Below, one piece after another: positions 39,711 through 46,681 of a DNA stretch of 51,227 bases. The translations under genes were made by a program, and so were the position numbers. The DNA comes from JBLNCE01 sp050260415 (lineage in GTDB: Bacteria > Bacillota > UBA4882 > JAAYXC01), in assembly GCA_050260415.1 (NCBI GenBank), contig JBLNCE010000149.1, forward strand, positions 1-51,227. The letters are read 5' to 3'. Below the pieces are notes generated by a model, which saw only the letters and a list, made by a program, of their open reading frames with translations, was not told the origin of the DNA and did not search any database. Each line of letters starts with the position of its first letter. Within the stretch, counting starts at the first letter, position 1.

Positions 39711-40082
39711 ATGGCGCGCATTTCTGGTGTGGATCTGCCCCGCGATAAGAGAGTGGAGGTTGCCCTCGGCTATATTTACGGACTGGGCTTGAGCACCGCC
39801 CAGGAGGTATTGGCCAAGACGGGCGTAAATCCCGACACGCGGGTCAGGGATCTTACCGAAGAGGAAGTAACGAAGCTTCGCGAAGTGATCGACCGCGACT
39901 ACAAGGTCGAGGGTGACTTGCGGCGCGAAGAAGCGATGAATATCAAGCGGCTCATCGAGATCGGCAGCTACCGCGGATTGAGACACCGGCGCGGTCTGCC
40001 CGTCCGCGGGCAGCGTACACGCACCAATGCGCGCGGGCGCAAAGGCACCAAGAAAACCGTCGGCGTGCGGAGAAAGAAGTAA
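39711..40082 (+). CDS. rpsM: 30S ribosomal protein S13
   Basis: A 123-aa S13 in the 30S head that contacts P-site tRNA and L5. Contains 'ARISGVDLPRDKRVEVALGY' and 'YIYGLGLSTAQEVLAKTGVN' and the basic C-terminal 'RGLPVRGQRTRTNARGRKGT'. ATG 39711 follows AAAGGAGGC. Confidence 0.98.
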   Translation: MARISGVDLPRDKRVEVALGYIYGLGLSTAQEVLAKTGVNPDTRVRDLTEEEVTKLREVIDRDYKVEGDLRREEAMNIKRLIEIGSYRGLRHRRGLPVRGQRTRTNARGRKGTKKTVGVRRKK

Positions 40083-40096
40083 GGGGGGCATAGCCA

Positions 40097-40495
40097 ATGG
40101 CCAGACCGGTAAGGCGGGGCGTCAGGGCTAAACGGCGCGAACGCAAGCATATTGAGAACGGCATCGCGCACATCAAGTCATCCTTTAACAATACCATCAT
40201 CACCATCACGGACACGCAGGGCAACGTCCTGTCGTGGGCCACGGCGGGGAATATGGGTTTCAAGGGTTCGCGCAAGAGCACCCCATTCGCGGCGCAGATG
40301 GCGGCCGAATCCGCGGCCCGGGTGGCCATGGAGCATGGTCTGAGACAGGTGGAAGTCTACGTCAAGGGACCGGGAGCGGGCCGGGAGGCCGCCATTCGGT
40401 CGCTGCAAGCGGCGGGAATTGATGTGAGTTCGATCAAAGATGTCACGCCGATTCCGCATAATGGTTGCCGTCCACCCAAGCGGCGGCGAGTCTAA
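40097..40495 (+). CDS. rpsK: 30S ribosomal protein S11
   Basis: A 132-aa S11 on the platform. Contains 'HIKSSFNNTIITITDTQGN', 'SRKSTPFAAQMAAESAAR' (approximate) and the C-terminal 'DVTPIPHNGCRPPKRRRV'. ATG 40097 follows AAGGGGGGC. Usual length. Confidence 0.98.
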   Translation: MARPVRRGVRAKRRERKHIENGIAHIKSSFNNTIITITDTQGNVLSWATAGNMGFKGSRKSTPFAAQMAAESAARVAMEHGLRQVEVYVKGPGAGREAAIRSLQAAGIDVSSIKDVTPIPHNGCRPPKRRRV

Positions 40496-40519
40496 AGGTA
40501 TGGAGGTGTAGGGAGAAGA

Positions 40520-41146
40520 ATGGCAAGATACACGGGTCCGGCCTGCCGGCTTTGCCGCCGTGAAGGCGAGAAGCTGTACCTGAAAGGGGATCGCTGCCTC
40601 ACCGACAAATGCGCGGTGACGCGCCGATCCTATGCACCCGGCCAGCACGGCCAGGATAAAAAGAAAGTCTCCGAATACGGCATCCAATTGCGCGAGAAGC
40701 AGAAGCTCCGCCGTATCTACGGGGTGCTCGAACGGCAGTTTGCCCGGTATTTTGAACTCGCGGATCGCAAGAAGGGTGTCACCGGCGAGAATCTGCTACA
40801 GATCCTGGAGCTCAGGCTGGATAACGTCGTCTACCGAATGGGCTTTGCCGGATCGCGGGCGGAAGCGAGGCAACTGGTAAGGCACGGTGCCTTTGCGGTC
40901 AACGGCCACAAGGTCAACATCCCCTCGTACATGCTGCGTCCGGAAGACGAGATCAAGCTTCGGGAAGGCGCGCTCGAATCGCCGCGCCTTAAACAACTGG
41001 CGGCCGAGGCTCCGGAACGGACCGTGCCTGAATGGTTGGATGTGGACGCGGTGAAGATGATTGGGCGGGTAAGAGCCATACCATTACGTGAGCAGATCGA
41101 CGTCCCCGTGCGGGAGCATCTGATCGTCGAGCTGTATTCCCGTTAG
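40520..41146 (+). CDS. rpsD: 30S ribosomal protein S4
   Basis: A 208-aa S4, a primary 16S binder. The N-terminus 'ARYTGPACRLCRREGEKLYL' has a CxxC pair followed by further Cys, the zinc-type start. 'YGIQLREKQKLRRIYGVLE' and the S4 domain 'RLDNVVYRMGFAGSRAEARQ' follow. Second primary binder and possible alpha-operon regulator. ATG 40520. Confidence 0.98.
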   Translation: MARYTGPACRLCRREGEKLYLKGDRCLTDKCAVTRRSYAPGQHGQDKKKVSEYGIQLREKQKLRRIYGVLERQFARYFELADRKKGVTGENLLQILELRLDNVVYRMGFAGSRAEARQLVRHGAFAVNGHKVNIPSYMLRPEDEIKLREGALESPRLKQLAAEAPERTVPEWLDVDAVKMIGRVRAIPLREQIDVPVREHLIVELYSR

Positions 41147-41204
41147 TTACTGCCCTCAACCAGGCCGAGGCCAGAATTGCCCTAAGCCAGAAGGAGGGTT
41201 TTTG

Positions 41205-42152
41205 GTGATCGAAATCGAGAAACCGAAGATTACGATCGAAGAGGTTGCGGACAAGGAACGGCATGGGATCTTCATCATCGAACCTCTGGAGCGCGGGTAC
41301 GGGACGACCCTCGGTAATTCGTTGCGCCGCATCCTTCTTTCGTCCTTGCCAGGGACGGCGGTCACTTCGGTAAAGATAGACGGGGTACTGCACGAGTTCT
41401 CGACCATCCCGGGGGTCGTCGAGGATACCACGGACATCATCCTCAACCTCAAGGAATTGGTGGTCAAGATCCACGGCGACGGGCCAAAACGCGCCCGCCT
41501 CGAGGTGACGGGGGAAAAGGAAGTAACCGCGGCGGATATCGCCGTTTCCAGCGATGTGGAGATCCTCAACCCGGAATTGCCGCTGGCCACGGTCGGCAAG
41601 GGCGCGACCCTGAACATGGAAATCACGCTGGATAAAGGCCGCGGTTATGTGCCGGCCGACCGCAACAAGGGGGCCACGAATATCATCGGGGTGATCCCGG
41701 TGGATTCGATCTTTACGCCGGTGCGCAAGGTCAATTATACGGTTGAGCACACCCGGGTCGGCCAGGTGACCGACTACGACCGTTTGGTGCTCGAAGTCTG
41801 GACCGACGGCAGCATCAATCCGGTGGAGGCAGTCTCGCTGGCCGCCAAGATCCTGTCGGAACACCTTTCCCTCTTCGTCAATCTGAGCCAGAGCGTGAGC
41901 GCGGCCGAGATCATGGTGGAGAAGGAAGAAGAGTCCAAGGACAAGATCATGGAGATGACCATCGAGGAGTTGGATCTCTCGGTGCGGTCATACAACTGCC
42001 TGAAACGGGCGGGGATCAACACCGTCGAGGAGCTGACCCGCAAGACCGAAGAGGATATGATGAAGGTCAGAAACCTCGGGCGGAAGTCTCTGGAGGAAGT
42101 TCAGCAGAAACTCGAGGCGTTGGGCCTGTCGCTGCGTAGATCAGAAGACTAG
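41205..42152 (+). CDS. rpoA: RNA polymerase subunit alpha
   Basis: A 315-aa alpha subunit. The N-terminal assembly domain has 'FIIEPLERGYGTTLGNSLRR' and 'GKGATLNMEITLDKGRGYVP'. An acidic linker follows and then the DNA-binding C-terminal domain 'LDLSVRSYNCLKRAGINTVE' and 'RNLGRKSLEEVQQKLEALGL'. GTG 41205 is preferred over TTG 41202 because AAGGAGGG ends 6 nt before it and the N-terminus then reads 'MIEIEKPK' as usual. Confidence 0.98.
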   Translation: MIEIEKPKITIEEVADKERHGIFIIEPLERGYGTTLGNSLRRILLSSLPGTAVTSVKIDGVLHEFSTIPGVVEDTTDIILNLKELVVKIHGDGPKRARLEVTGEKEVTAADIAVSSDVEILNPELPLATVGKGATLNMEITLDKGRGYVPADRNKGATNIIGVIPVDSIFTPVRKVNYTVEHTRVGQVTDYDRLVLEVWTDGSINPVEAVSLAAKILSEHLSLFVNLSQSVSAAEIMVEKEEESKDKIMEMTIEELDLSVRSYNCLKRAGINTVEELTRKTEEDMMKVRNLGRKSLEEVQQKLEALGLSLRRSED

Positions 42153-42153
42153 A

Positions 42154-42297
42154 AGTTCTAAGTACAAAGTACAATACAAAGTACTAAGGACTAAGAACTA
42201 AGTAAGACCAAGAAGCACGAAGTACGAAGCACGAAGTATGAAAGGCGAAAGCATCCAACTTTGTACTTAGTACTTAGTACTTGGTACTTAGCTCATT
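42154..42297. repeat. heptamer array 8 (longest, mixed units)
   Basis: Left side AGTTCTA AGTACAA AGTACAA (42154-42174), a 5-nt slip, AGTACTA AGGACTA AGAACTA AGTAAGA CCAAGAA (42180-42214), then GCACGAA GTACGAA GCACGAA GTATGAA (42215-42242) and AGGCGAA. The right arm is GTACTTA GTACTTA GTACTTG GTACTTA (42263-42290). It fills the whole rpoA-rplQ gap. Confidence 0.9.
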
Positions 42298-42313
42298 TAT
42301 GGGGGTGCAAGCA

Positions 42314-42655
42314 ATGCTCAAAAGACGACTCGGCCGTGACGCGGGCGGGCGCCGCGCTCTTTTGAGGGGCGTGGTTACGGCCTTGATAGAGCACGGAAAG
42401 ATCACCACCACCGAGGTTAAGGCCAAGGAAATCAGATCCATGGCCGAGCACCTCATCACCATCGCCAAGCGGGGCGACCTGCATTCGCGGAGGCTGGTCG
42501 CGGCGGAGTTGGTCGAGCCGGAAGCGGTGCAGAAGCTCTTCGCGGAGGTTGCGCCCAAGTACGCCGGCAGACCCGGCGGGTACACACGCATCATAAAGGT
42601 CGGTCCAAGGCGCGGCGACGCGGCGCCCATGGCCGTTATCGAACTGGTGCAGTGA
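42314..42655 (+). CDS. rplQ: 50S ribosomal protein L17
   Basis: A 113-aa L17 at the tunnel exit. Contains 'KRRLGRDAGGRRALLRGVVT', 'ALIEHGKITTTEVKAKEIRS' and 'GGYTRIIKVGPRRGDAAPMA'. ATG 42314 follows GGGGGTG by 6 nt. An earlier ATG 42299 is part of that ribosome site. It overlaps ecfA1 by 4 nt, so the transporter is coupled to ribosome synthesis. Confidence 0.97.
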   Translation: MLKRRLGRDAGGRRALLRGVVTALIEHGKITTTEVKAKEIRSMAEHLITIAKRGDLHSRRLVAAELVEPEAVQKLFAEVAPKYAGRPGGYTRIIKVGPRRGDAAPMAVIELVQ

Positions 42656-43494
42656 AAGACGCCCTTCTCACTTTGGCCGATATTGCCTTTTCCCCGCCGG
42701 GGGCCGCGACGACTCTCTCCGGTCTGGATCTCACGATCGGCCGCGGAGAGTTTTTGGCCGTACTGGGGGCCGATGGCGCCGCCAGGGACGCCCTGGCGCT
42801 CTTGGTCGCGGGTGTGGTAAAGCCGGAACGAGGCGAGATTCGTCATCAAGACCAGCTCTCTGTGGGGCTGGTCTTTCCCTCCCCGGGGCAAGGGTTGATC
42901 GCCGCCACCGTATACGAGGAAGTCAGTATAGGCCTTGAATGGCAAGGGCTTAGCGGCGCGGCCGTCGCCGCACGGGTCCGGCCCCTCCTGCAAAGGTTCG
43001 CGCTCTGGGACCAACGGCATCAATCCCCGTCCACGCTGTCCGGAGGGGAGAAACAACGCCTGGCGATCGCGGCGTCGTTGGCGCTCGAGCCCTCCTGTCT
43101 GGTCCTGAACGAGCCCGTCGCCATGCTTGACCCCGGAAGCGCCAGGTCCGTGGCCGCGGCGGCGCGCGCGGCGGCCGCGAACGGACGGGCTGTTCTCTGG
43201 CTGTCGGGGGACGCGATGCAGGCGTTAATCGCGGACCGGGTGGCGGTCATGCATGGCGGGAGGATCGTCTGGCAAGGGCGGCCGCCGGACTTGGCGCAAC
43301 AGGGAGACAAGCTGGACGCGTGGGGTTTGCGTCCCCTCCCGCTGGCGGCGTTGACGGAATCCCTGGTCCGGCACGGTCTGTCTCTGGCGGGAAAAGCAAC
43401 GACGCCGGAAGCGTTGGTGGAAGAGATATGCTCCAGCTGGCGGACGTCAACCTCATCTACGATGGCGGCCAGCCCGCCGCCAGGCGGGTCTTGA
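42652..43494 (+). CDS. ecfA1: ECF transporter ATPase EcfA1, degenerate ATP-binding half
   Basis: A 280-aa ABC ATPase in the usual ECF position after rplQ. Its own nucleotide site is broken. The Walker A is 'GADGAARD' (39-46) in place of GxxGxGKS/T, the Q-loop Gln is Pro76, the Walker B Asp is Asn153 ('LVLNEP') and the H-loop His is Gly186 ('WLSGDA'). The signature 'LSGGEKQR' (129-136) and the D-loop 'MLDP' are intact. So it could serve only as the signature side of a heterodimer. GTG 42652. Its last 67 nt overlap ecfA2, and the C-terminal 20 residues look unlike the family, perhaps an extension. A frame error cannot explain point changes spread over four motifs. Confidence 0.9.
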   Translation: MKDALLTLADIAFSPPGAATTLSGLDLTIGRGEFLAVLGADGAARDALALLVAGVVKPERGEIRHQDQLSVGLVFPSPGQGLIAATVYEEVSIGLEWQGLSGAAVAARVRPLLQRFALWDQRHQSPSTLSGGEKQRLAIAASLALEPSCLVLNEPVAMLDPGSARSVAAAARAAAANGRAVLWLSGDAMQALIADRVAVMHGGRIVWQGRPPDLAQQGDKLDAWGLRPLPLAALTESLVRHGLSLAGKATTPEALVEEICSSWRTSTSSTMAASPPPGGS

Positions 43495-44246
43495 CCGATA
43501 TCCGCCTGGGCCTCGGGCGGAGTGGACGTATCGCCCTGGGCGGTGTTTCGGGCGCGGGTAAATCCAGCCTGCTCGTGGTCATGGCGGGTTTATTGCCGCC
43601 CTCGGCCGGCAGCGTCATCAGGGAGCCGGGCCTCACCACGGGCCTCGTGCTCCAGGAACCGGAACTGGCGCTCTTTGCGCGAACCGTGGCGGATGAACTT
43701 GCTTTTGCGCCCCAACAGGCGGGATTAACCCCGGATCGGGTCAAGGCCGCCATCACGAACGCGCTGGCCGACGTCGGTTTGCCCACCAGTATCCTGGCTT
43801 GCGATCCCATCCATCTTCCTTCCGACACAAAGCGCCTGGTGGCTTTGGCAGCCGTCCTGACCGCGCGGCCCGGTCTGCTGCTCCTGGATGAACCCACCGT
43901 GGGTCTAGGGGCGGCGGCGCGCGCGCGCGTGATCGGTTTGATCGAGCGTTTCCAGGGCGCGGTGGTCGTTGCCTCCCACGATCTGGACCTCCTCTGGCGC
44001 ACGAGCACGCGTCTGGTCCTGTTGCGCGGCGGCCGCATAGCCTACGACGGCGCCTGGGCTCCTCTGGTTTCGGATCCGGCGCCCTTGCACGACGCCGGTC
44101 TGGAATTGCCCGGGCCGCTGCAAGTGCTTGCCGGGTTGAGGAGCCGTGGTTGGGCGCCGGCGGATCCCGGGCGCAGCGAAGAAGACGTTGCGGCGGCAAT
44201 CCTCGCCGGCTGGCCGGAGAACGCCTGGGGGGGGAACGGGGATTGA
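43428..44246 (+). CDS. ecfA2: ECF transporter ATPase EcfA2, signature-degenerate half
   Basis: A 272-aa ABC ATPase. Walker A 'GVSGAGKS' (39-46), Q-loop 'LVLQEPE' (Q76), Walker B 'LLLLDEP' (D154, E155) and H-loop 'ASHDLD' (H184) are all canonical. The signature LSGGQ is replaced by 'LPSDT' (130-134) and the D-loop LD by 'LG' (160-161). These are exactly the parts EcfA1 has kept. ATG 43428 was chosen because it gives the family start 'LQLADVNLIYDGG'; earlier starts overlap ecfA1 further. It ends in TTGA overlapping ecfT. Confidence 0.92.
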   Translation: MLQLADVNLIYDGGQPAARRVLTDIRLGLGRSGRIALGGVSGAGKSSLLVVMAGLLPPSAGSVIREPGLTTGLVLQEPELALFARTVADELAFAPQQAGLTPDRVKAAITNALADVGLPTSILACDPIHLPSDTKRLVALAAVLTARPGLLLLDEPTVGLGAAARARVIGLIERFQGAVVVASHDLDLLWRTSTRLVLLRGGRIAYDGAWAPLVSDPAPLHDAGLELPGPLQVLAGLRSRGWAPADPGRSEEDVAAAILAGWPENAWGGNGD

Positions 44247-45028
44247 ACCGCCTCGCCTTTGGACGTTACTGGCCCGGCGAGTCCTTTTGGCACCGGCGCG
44301 ACCCCTTGGTCAAGGTGGTTCTGGCCGCCGCCTTGATCCTGCCCGCGGCCGCGGCCCGTAACACAATCGCCTTGTCCGCGGCGGCTTGCGGCGTTGGCTT
44401 GGCTTGGGTGACCGCCCGCCTCCCGTTCCGGTTCCTGATCGGGGCGCTACGCTCGTTCTCCTGGCTGATCGCAATCACCATCGTCGCGAACCTCTTCTTG
44501 ACCCGGCCGGGCGGAGGCGCGGGCTGGGCCATGCGTTTGACGCCGGCGGGCGCCGCCGCGGCCGGTCTCAACGCGCTCAGGATCGTGATCCTTCTAGCGG
44601 GCGGCGCCTGGCTCACCGGTACGACCTCGCCTTTTGATCTGATGGGGGGGCTCGGCAGGGTGCTGAGGCCCTTGGGCCGGCTGGGCCTGCCCAGCGGGGA
44701 ATTGGTCCTGGTCGTAGGGCTCGGGTTTCGGCTCCTGCCGGACCTCCTCGAGACCGGCGGTCGCGTGCGCCTCGCACAGCAAGCGCGGGGAGTCGGCGTG
44801 GGGCGGACTTGGCGCGCCCGTCTGCGGGGGGCGGAAGCGCTTGCCATGGCGCTCTTCGTTTATGCCTTCCGGCGGGCCGATGAATTGGCCCTGGCCATGG
44901 AGGTGCGCGGCTTTCGCCCCGGGCAAGGGTTGCGCGTCAAGGAAGGTAAGTTCACGGGTATGGACCTGTTTGTCCTGGCCGCCGGCCTGGGTATGATGCT
45001 AACCCTCGTCTGGCTGGGGAGACGATAG
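44243..45028 (+). CDS. ecfT: ECF transporter transmembrane subunit EcfT
   Basis: A 261-aa membrane protein with about five helices that joins the ATPases to vitamin-binding S components. The N-terminus has 'FWHRRDPLVKVVLAAALIL', and the two coupling-helix motifs are 'QQARGVGVG' (an ARG) and 'AMEVRGFRPG', where the second is VRG where most have ARG. TTG 44243 overlaps the ecfA2 stop and follows GGGGGGGAAC. S components are not in the window, so this is probably a shared group-II module for several vitamins. Confidence 0.92.
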   Translation: MNRLAFGRYWPGESFWHRRDPLVKVVLAAALILPAAAARNTIALSAAACGVGLAWVTARLPFRFLIGALRSFSWLIAITIVANLFLTRPGGGAGWAMRLTPAGAAAAGLNALRIVILLAGGAWLTGTTSPFDLMGGLGRVLRPLGRLGLPSGELVLVVGLGFRLLPDLLETGGRVRLAQQARGVGVGRTWRARLRGAEALAMALFVYAFRRADELALAMEVRGFRPGQGLRVKEGKFTGMDLFVLAAGLGMMLTLVWLGRR

Positions 45029-45029
45029 G

Positions 45030-45764
45030 ATGCGCAACATCAAGATGACGGTCGCCTACGAGGGCACCGCATACGCCGGTTTCCAGCGCCAGGTGAACGC
45101 GATCTCCATTCAGTCGGTCCTCGAGGATTGTCTCCACCGCTTGCTCGGCGAGAAGACCACGCTCGTGGGGGCCGGCCGCACCGATGCGGGCGTGCATGCC
45201 CTGGGACAGGTCGTCAACTTCCGCACCGGTGCACGGATTCCGGCGGCTCGTTTTGTGCCGGCCATGAACAGCCTGCTGCCCAGGGATATCGCCGTGCTCG
45301 ACGCCGCGGAAGTCGGGCCGGAGTTCCACGCGCGCCTTTCCGCCCGGAGCAAGACATACGCCTACCGCATCTGGCGCCCCGCCGTGCGGCCCGTCTTTGA
45401 GCGCGATCGGGCCTATCATTTCCCGCGCCGGCTGAATATGACCGCCCTCGAAGCCGCCACCGGATTGCTCGTCGGCAAGAAAGACTTTGCCGCCTTCCGC
45501 GCGGCGGGTTCCAAGATCGGCAGCACGATCAGGACGGTTCTCCAGGCCGGCTGGGAGGAGCGGGGCGAGATCCTCACCTTTACCGTCACGGCCGACGGTT
45601 TCCTCTATCACATGGTTAGAAACATGGTCGGGACTCTCCTCCAAGTGGGCCTGGAAAAGCAGCGTCCCGAATGGATCGAGGAGCTGCTCCGGCGGGGCGA
45701 CCGGGCGCTTGCCGGACCTACCGTTCCCCCCGGCGGGCTCTTCCTGATACGGGTCGAGTACTGA
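45030..45764 (+). CDS. truA: tRNA pseudouridine synthase A
   Basis: A 244-aa TruA that makes pseudouridine at positions 38-40 of tRNA. Contains 'MTVAYEGTAYAGFQRQ', the catalytic Asp in 'GAGRTDAGVHALGQVVNF', 'FHARLSARSKTYAYRIW' and 'FLYHMVRNMVGTLLQVG'. One nt follows ecfT. The usual rplM-rpsI pair does not follow; a glycosyltransferase locus with its own promoter does. Confidence 0.97.
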   Translation: MRNIKMTVAYEGTAYAGFQRQVNAISIQSVLEDCLHRLLGEKTTLVGAGRTDAGVHALGQVVNFRTGARIPAARFVPAMNSLLPRDIAVLDAAEVGPEFHARLSARSKTYAYRIWRPAVRPVFERDRAYHFPRRLNMTALEAATGLLVGKKDFAAFRAAGSKIGSTIRTVLQAGWEERGEILTFTVTADGFLYHMVRNMVGTLLQVGLEKQRPEWIEELLRRGDRALAGPTVPPGGLFLIRVEY

Positions 45765-45797
45765 ACCCCGCGGCGGCTGCGACGCTTACGCGCATTC

Positions 45798-45826
45798 TTG
45801 ACAGTACAGGCAATCTGCCCCATACT
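45798..45826 (+). promoter_or_regulatory. sigma-A type promoter for the glycosyltransferase pair
   Basis: TTGACA (45798-45803), a 17-bp spacer and CATACT (45821-45826, four of six). It lies about 100 nt before the GT2 gene and suggests that this locus is transcribed apart from the ribosomal cluster. Confidence 0.65.
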
Positions 45827-45924
45827 GTTCTTATAACACTTTACCGGCTACCCCCGCGGCAGGCGACTCCATGGCAGGCGACGATACCGTGCTCAGTTAA
45901 GATGAGAAAAGGGGGAGAGTTCTC

Positions 45925-46638
45925 TTGTGTGACCGCCCGCGCCTTTCGATCGTTCTTCCCGCTTACAATGAAGAGGGTAACATCCGCCGCACGATCGAGG
46001 AAATCCTGTCTTTCCTGCCGGGTTTCGCCCCCATCGGCCGGGATTTTGAGATCATCGCGGTCGATGACGGCAGCCGGGATCAGACGGGCCGGATCGTGCA
46101 GGAACTATCCGCCGTCCATCCCGAGGTGCGCCTCGTGCAGCACGAAGTAAACCGCGGCTACGGAGGGGCCCTGCGTTCCGGATTCGCCGCCGCCCGTGGC
46201 GAATTCATCTTCTTCATGGACTCCGATGGGCAGTTCGTCTTCCCCGAGATCGAAAAGCTGTTGGCGAAGATCGAGCAGTACGATGCCGTTCTGGGCTACC
46301 GGTTGGACAGGCAGGACAGCTTTATGCGCAAATTGAACGCCTTTGGTTGGAATACCCTCACCAAGCTGCTCTTTGGTCTCAGCGTGCGCGATATCGACTG
46401 CGCTTTCAAGCTCTACCGGCGCGAATTGATCGCCGATATGCCATTGTCCTCGGGCGGCGCGCTCATCAACGCGGAAATGCTGGCCCGCGCCAAGCGGAAA
46501 GGGTTCCGTTTCGCCCAGGTCGGGGTGACGCATCGGCCGCGGATCGCGGGTAAACAGACCGGCGCCAACCTGCGGGTCATAATCAAGGCATTCGCGGAAT
46601 TGTTCCGCCTCTATAGCCGGATCAAGCGCGGGGAGTAG
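45925..46638 (+). CDS. GT2 glycosyltransferase, dolichol-phosphate-mannose-synthase-like
   Basis: A 237-aa soluble GT-A fold enzyme of the DPM1/GtrB group. 'LSIVLPAYNEEGNIRRTIEE' starts the fold, followed by 'IIAVDDGSRDQTG' and the DxD-type metal motif 'FFMDSDGQF' near residue 95. 'DIDCAFKLYRRELI' is typical of lipid-phosphate-sugar synthases, which load a sugar onto a polyprenyl phosphate. No C-terminal membrane helices are present, so it is the short DPM1 form. TTG 45925 follows GGGGGAG. It is 43 nt before a large lipid-sugar-using transferase, so the two probably act in order. Confidence 0.85.
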   Translation: MCDRPRLSIVLPAYNEEGNIRRTIEEILSFLPGFAPIGRDFEIIAVDDGSRDQTGRIVQELSAVHPEVRLVQHEVNRGYGGALRSGFAAARGEFIFFMDSDGQFVFPEIEKLLAKIEQYDAVLGYRLDRQDSFMRKLNAFGWNTLTKLLFGLSVRDIDCAFKLYRRELIADMPLSSGGALINAEMLARAKRKGFRFAQVGVTHRPRIAGKQTGANLRVIIKAFAELFRLYSRIKRGE

Positions 46639-46681
46639 CCGCCTCTTTTTGGTGAACGCATCACGAGAGGAGGAAAACCAG

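Noticed and set aside
42652..43494. EcfA1 motif losses as a result of a frameshift
   Set aside because: The frame is continuous, with normal family sequence between the altered motifs, and the changes are single residues in four separate places.
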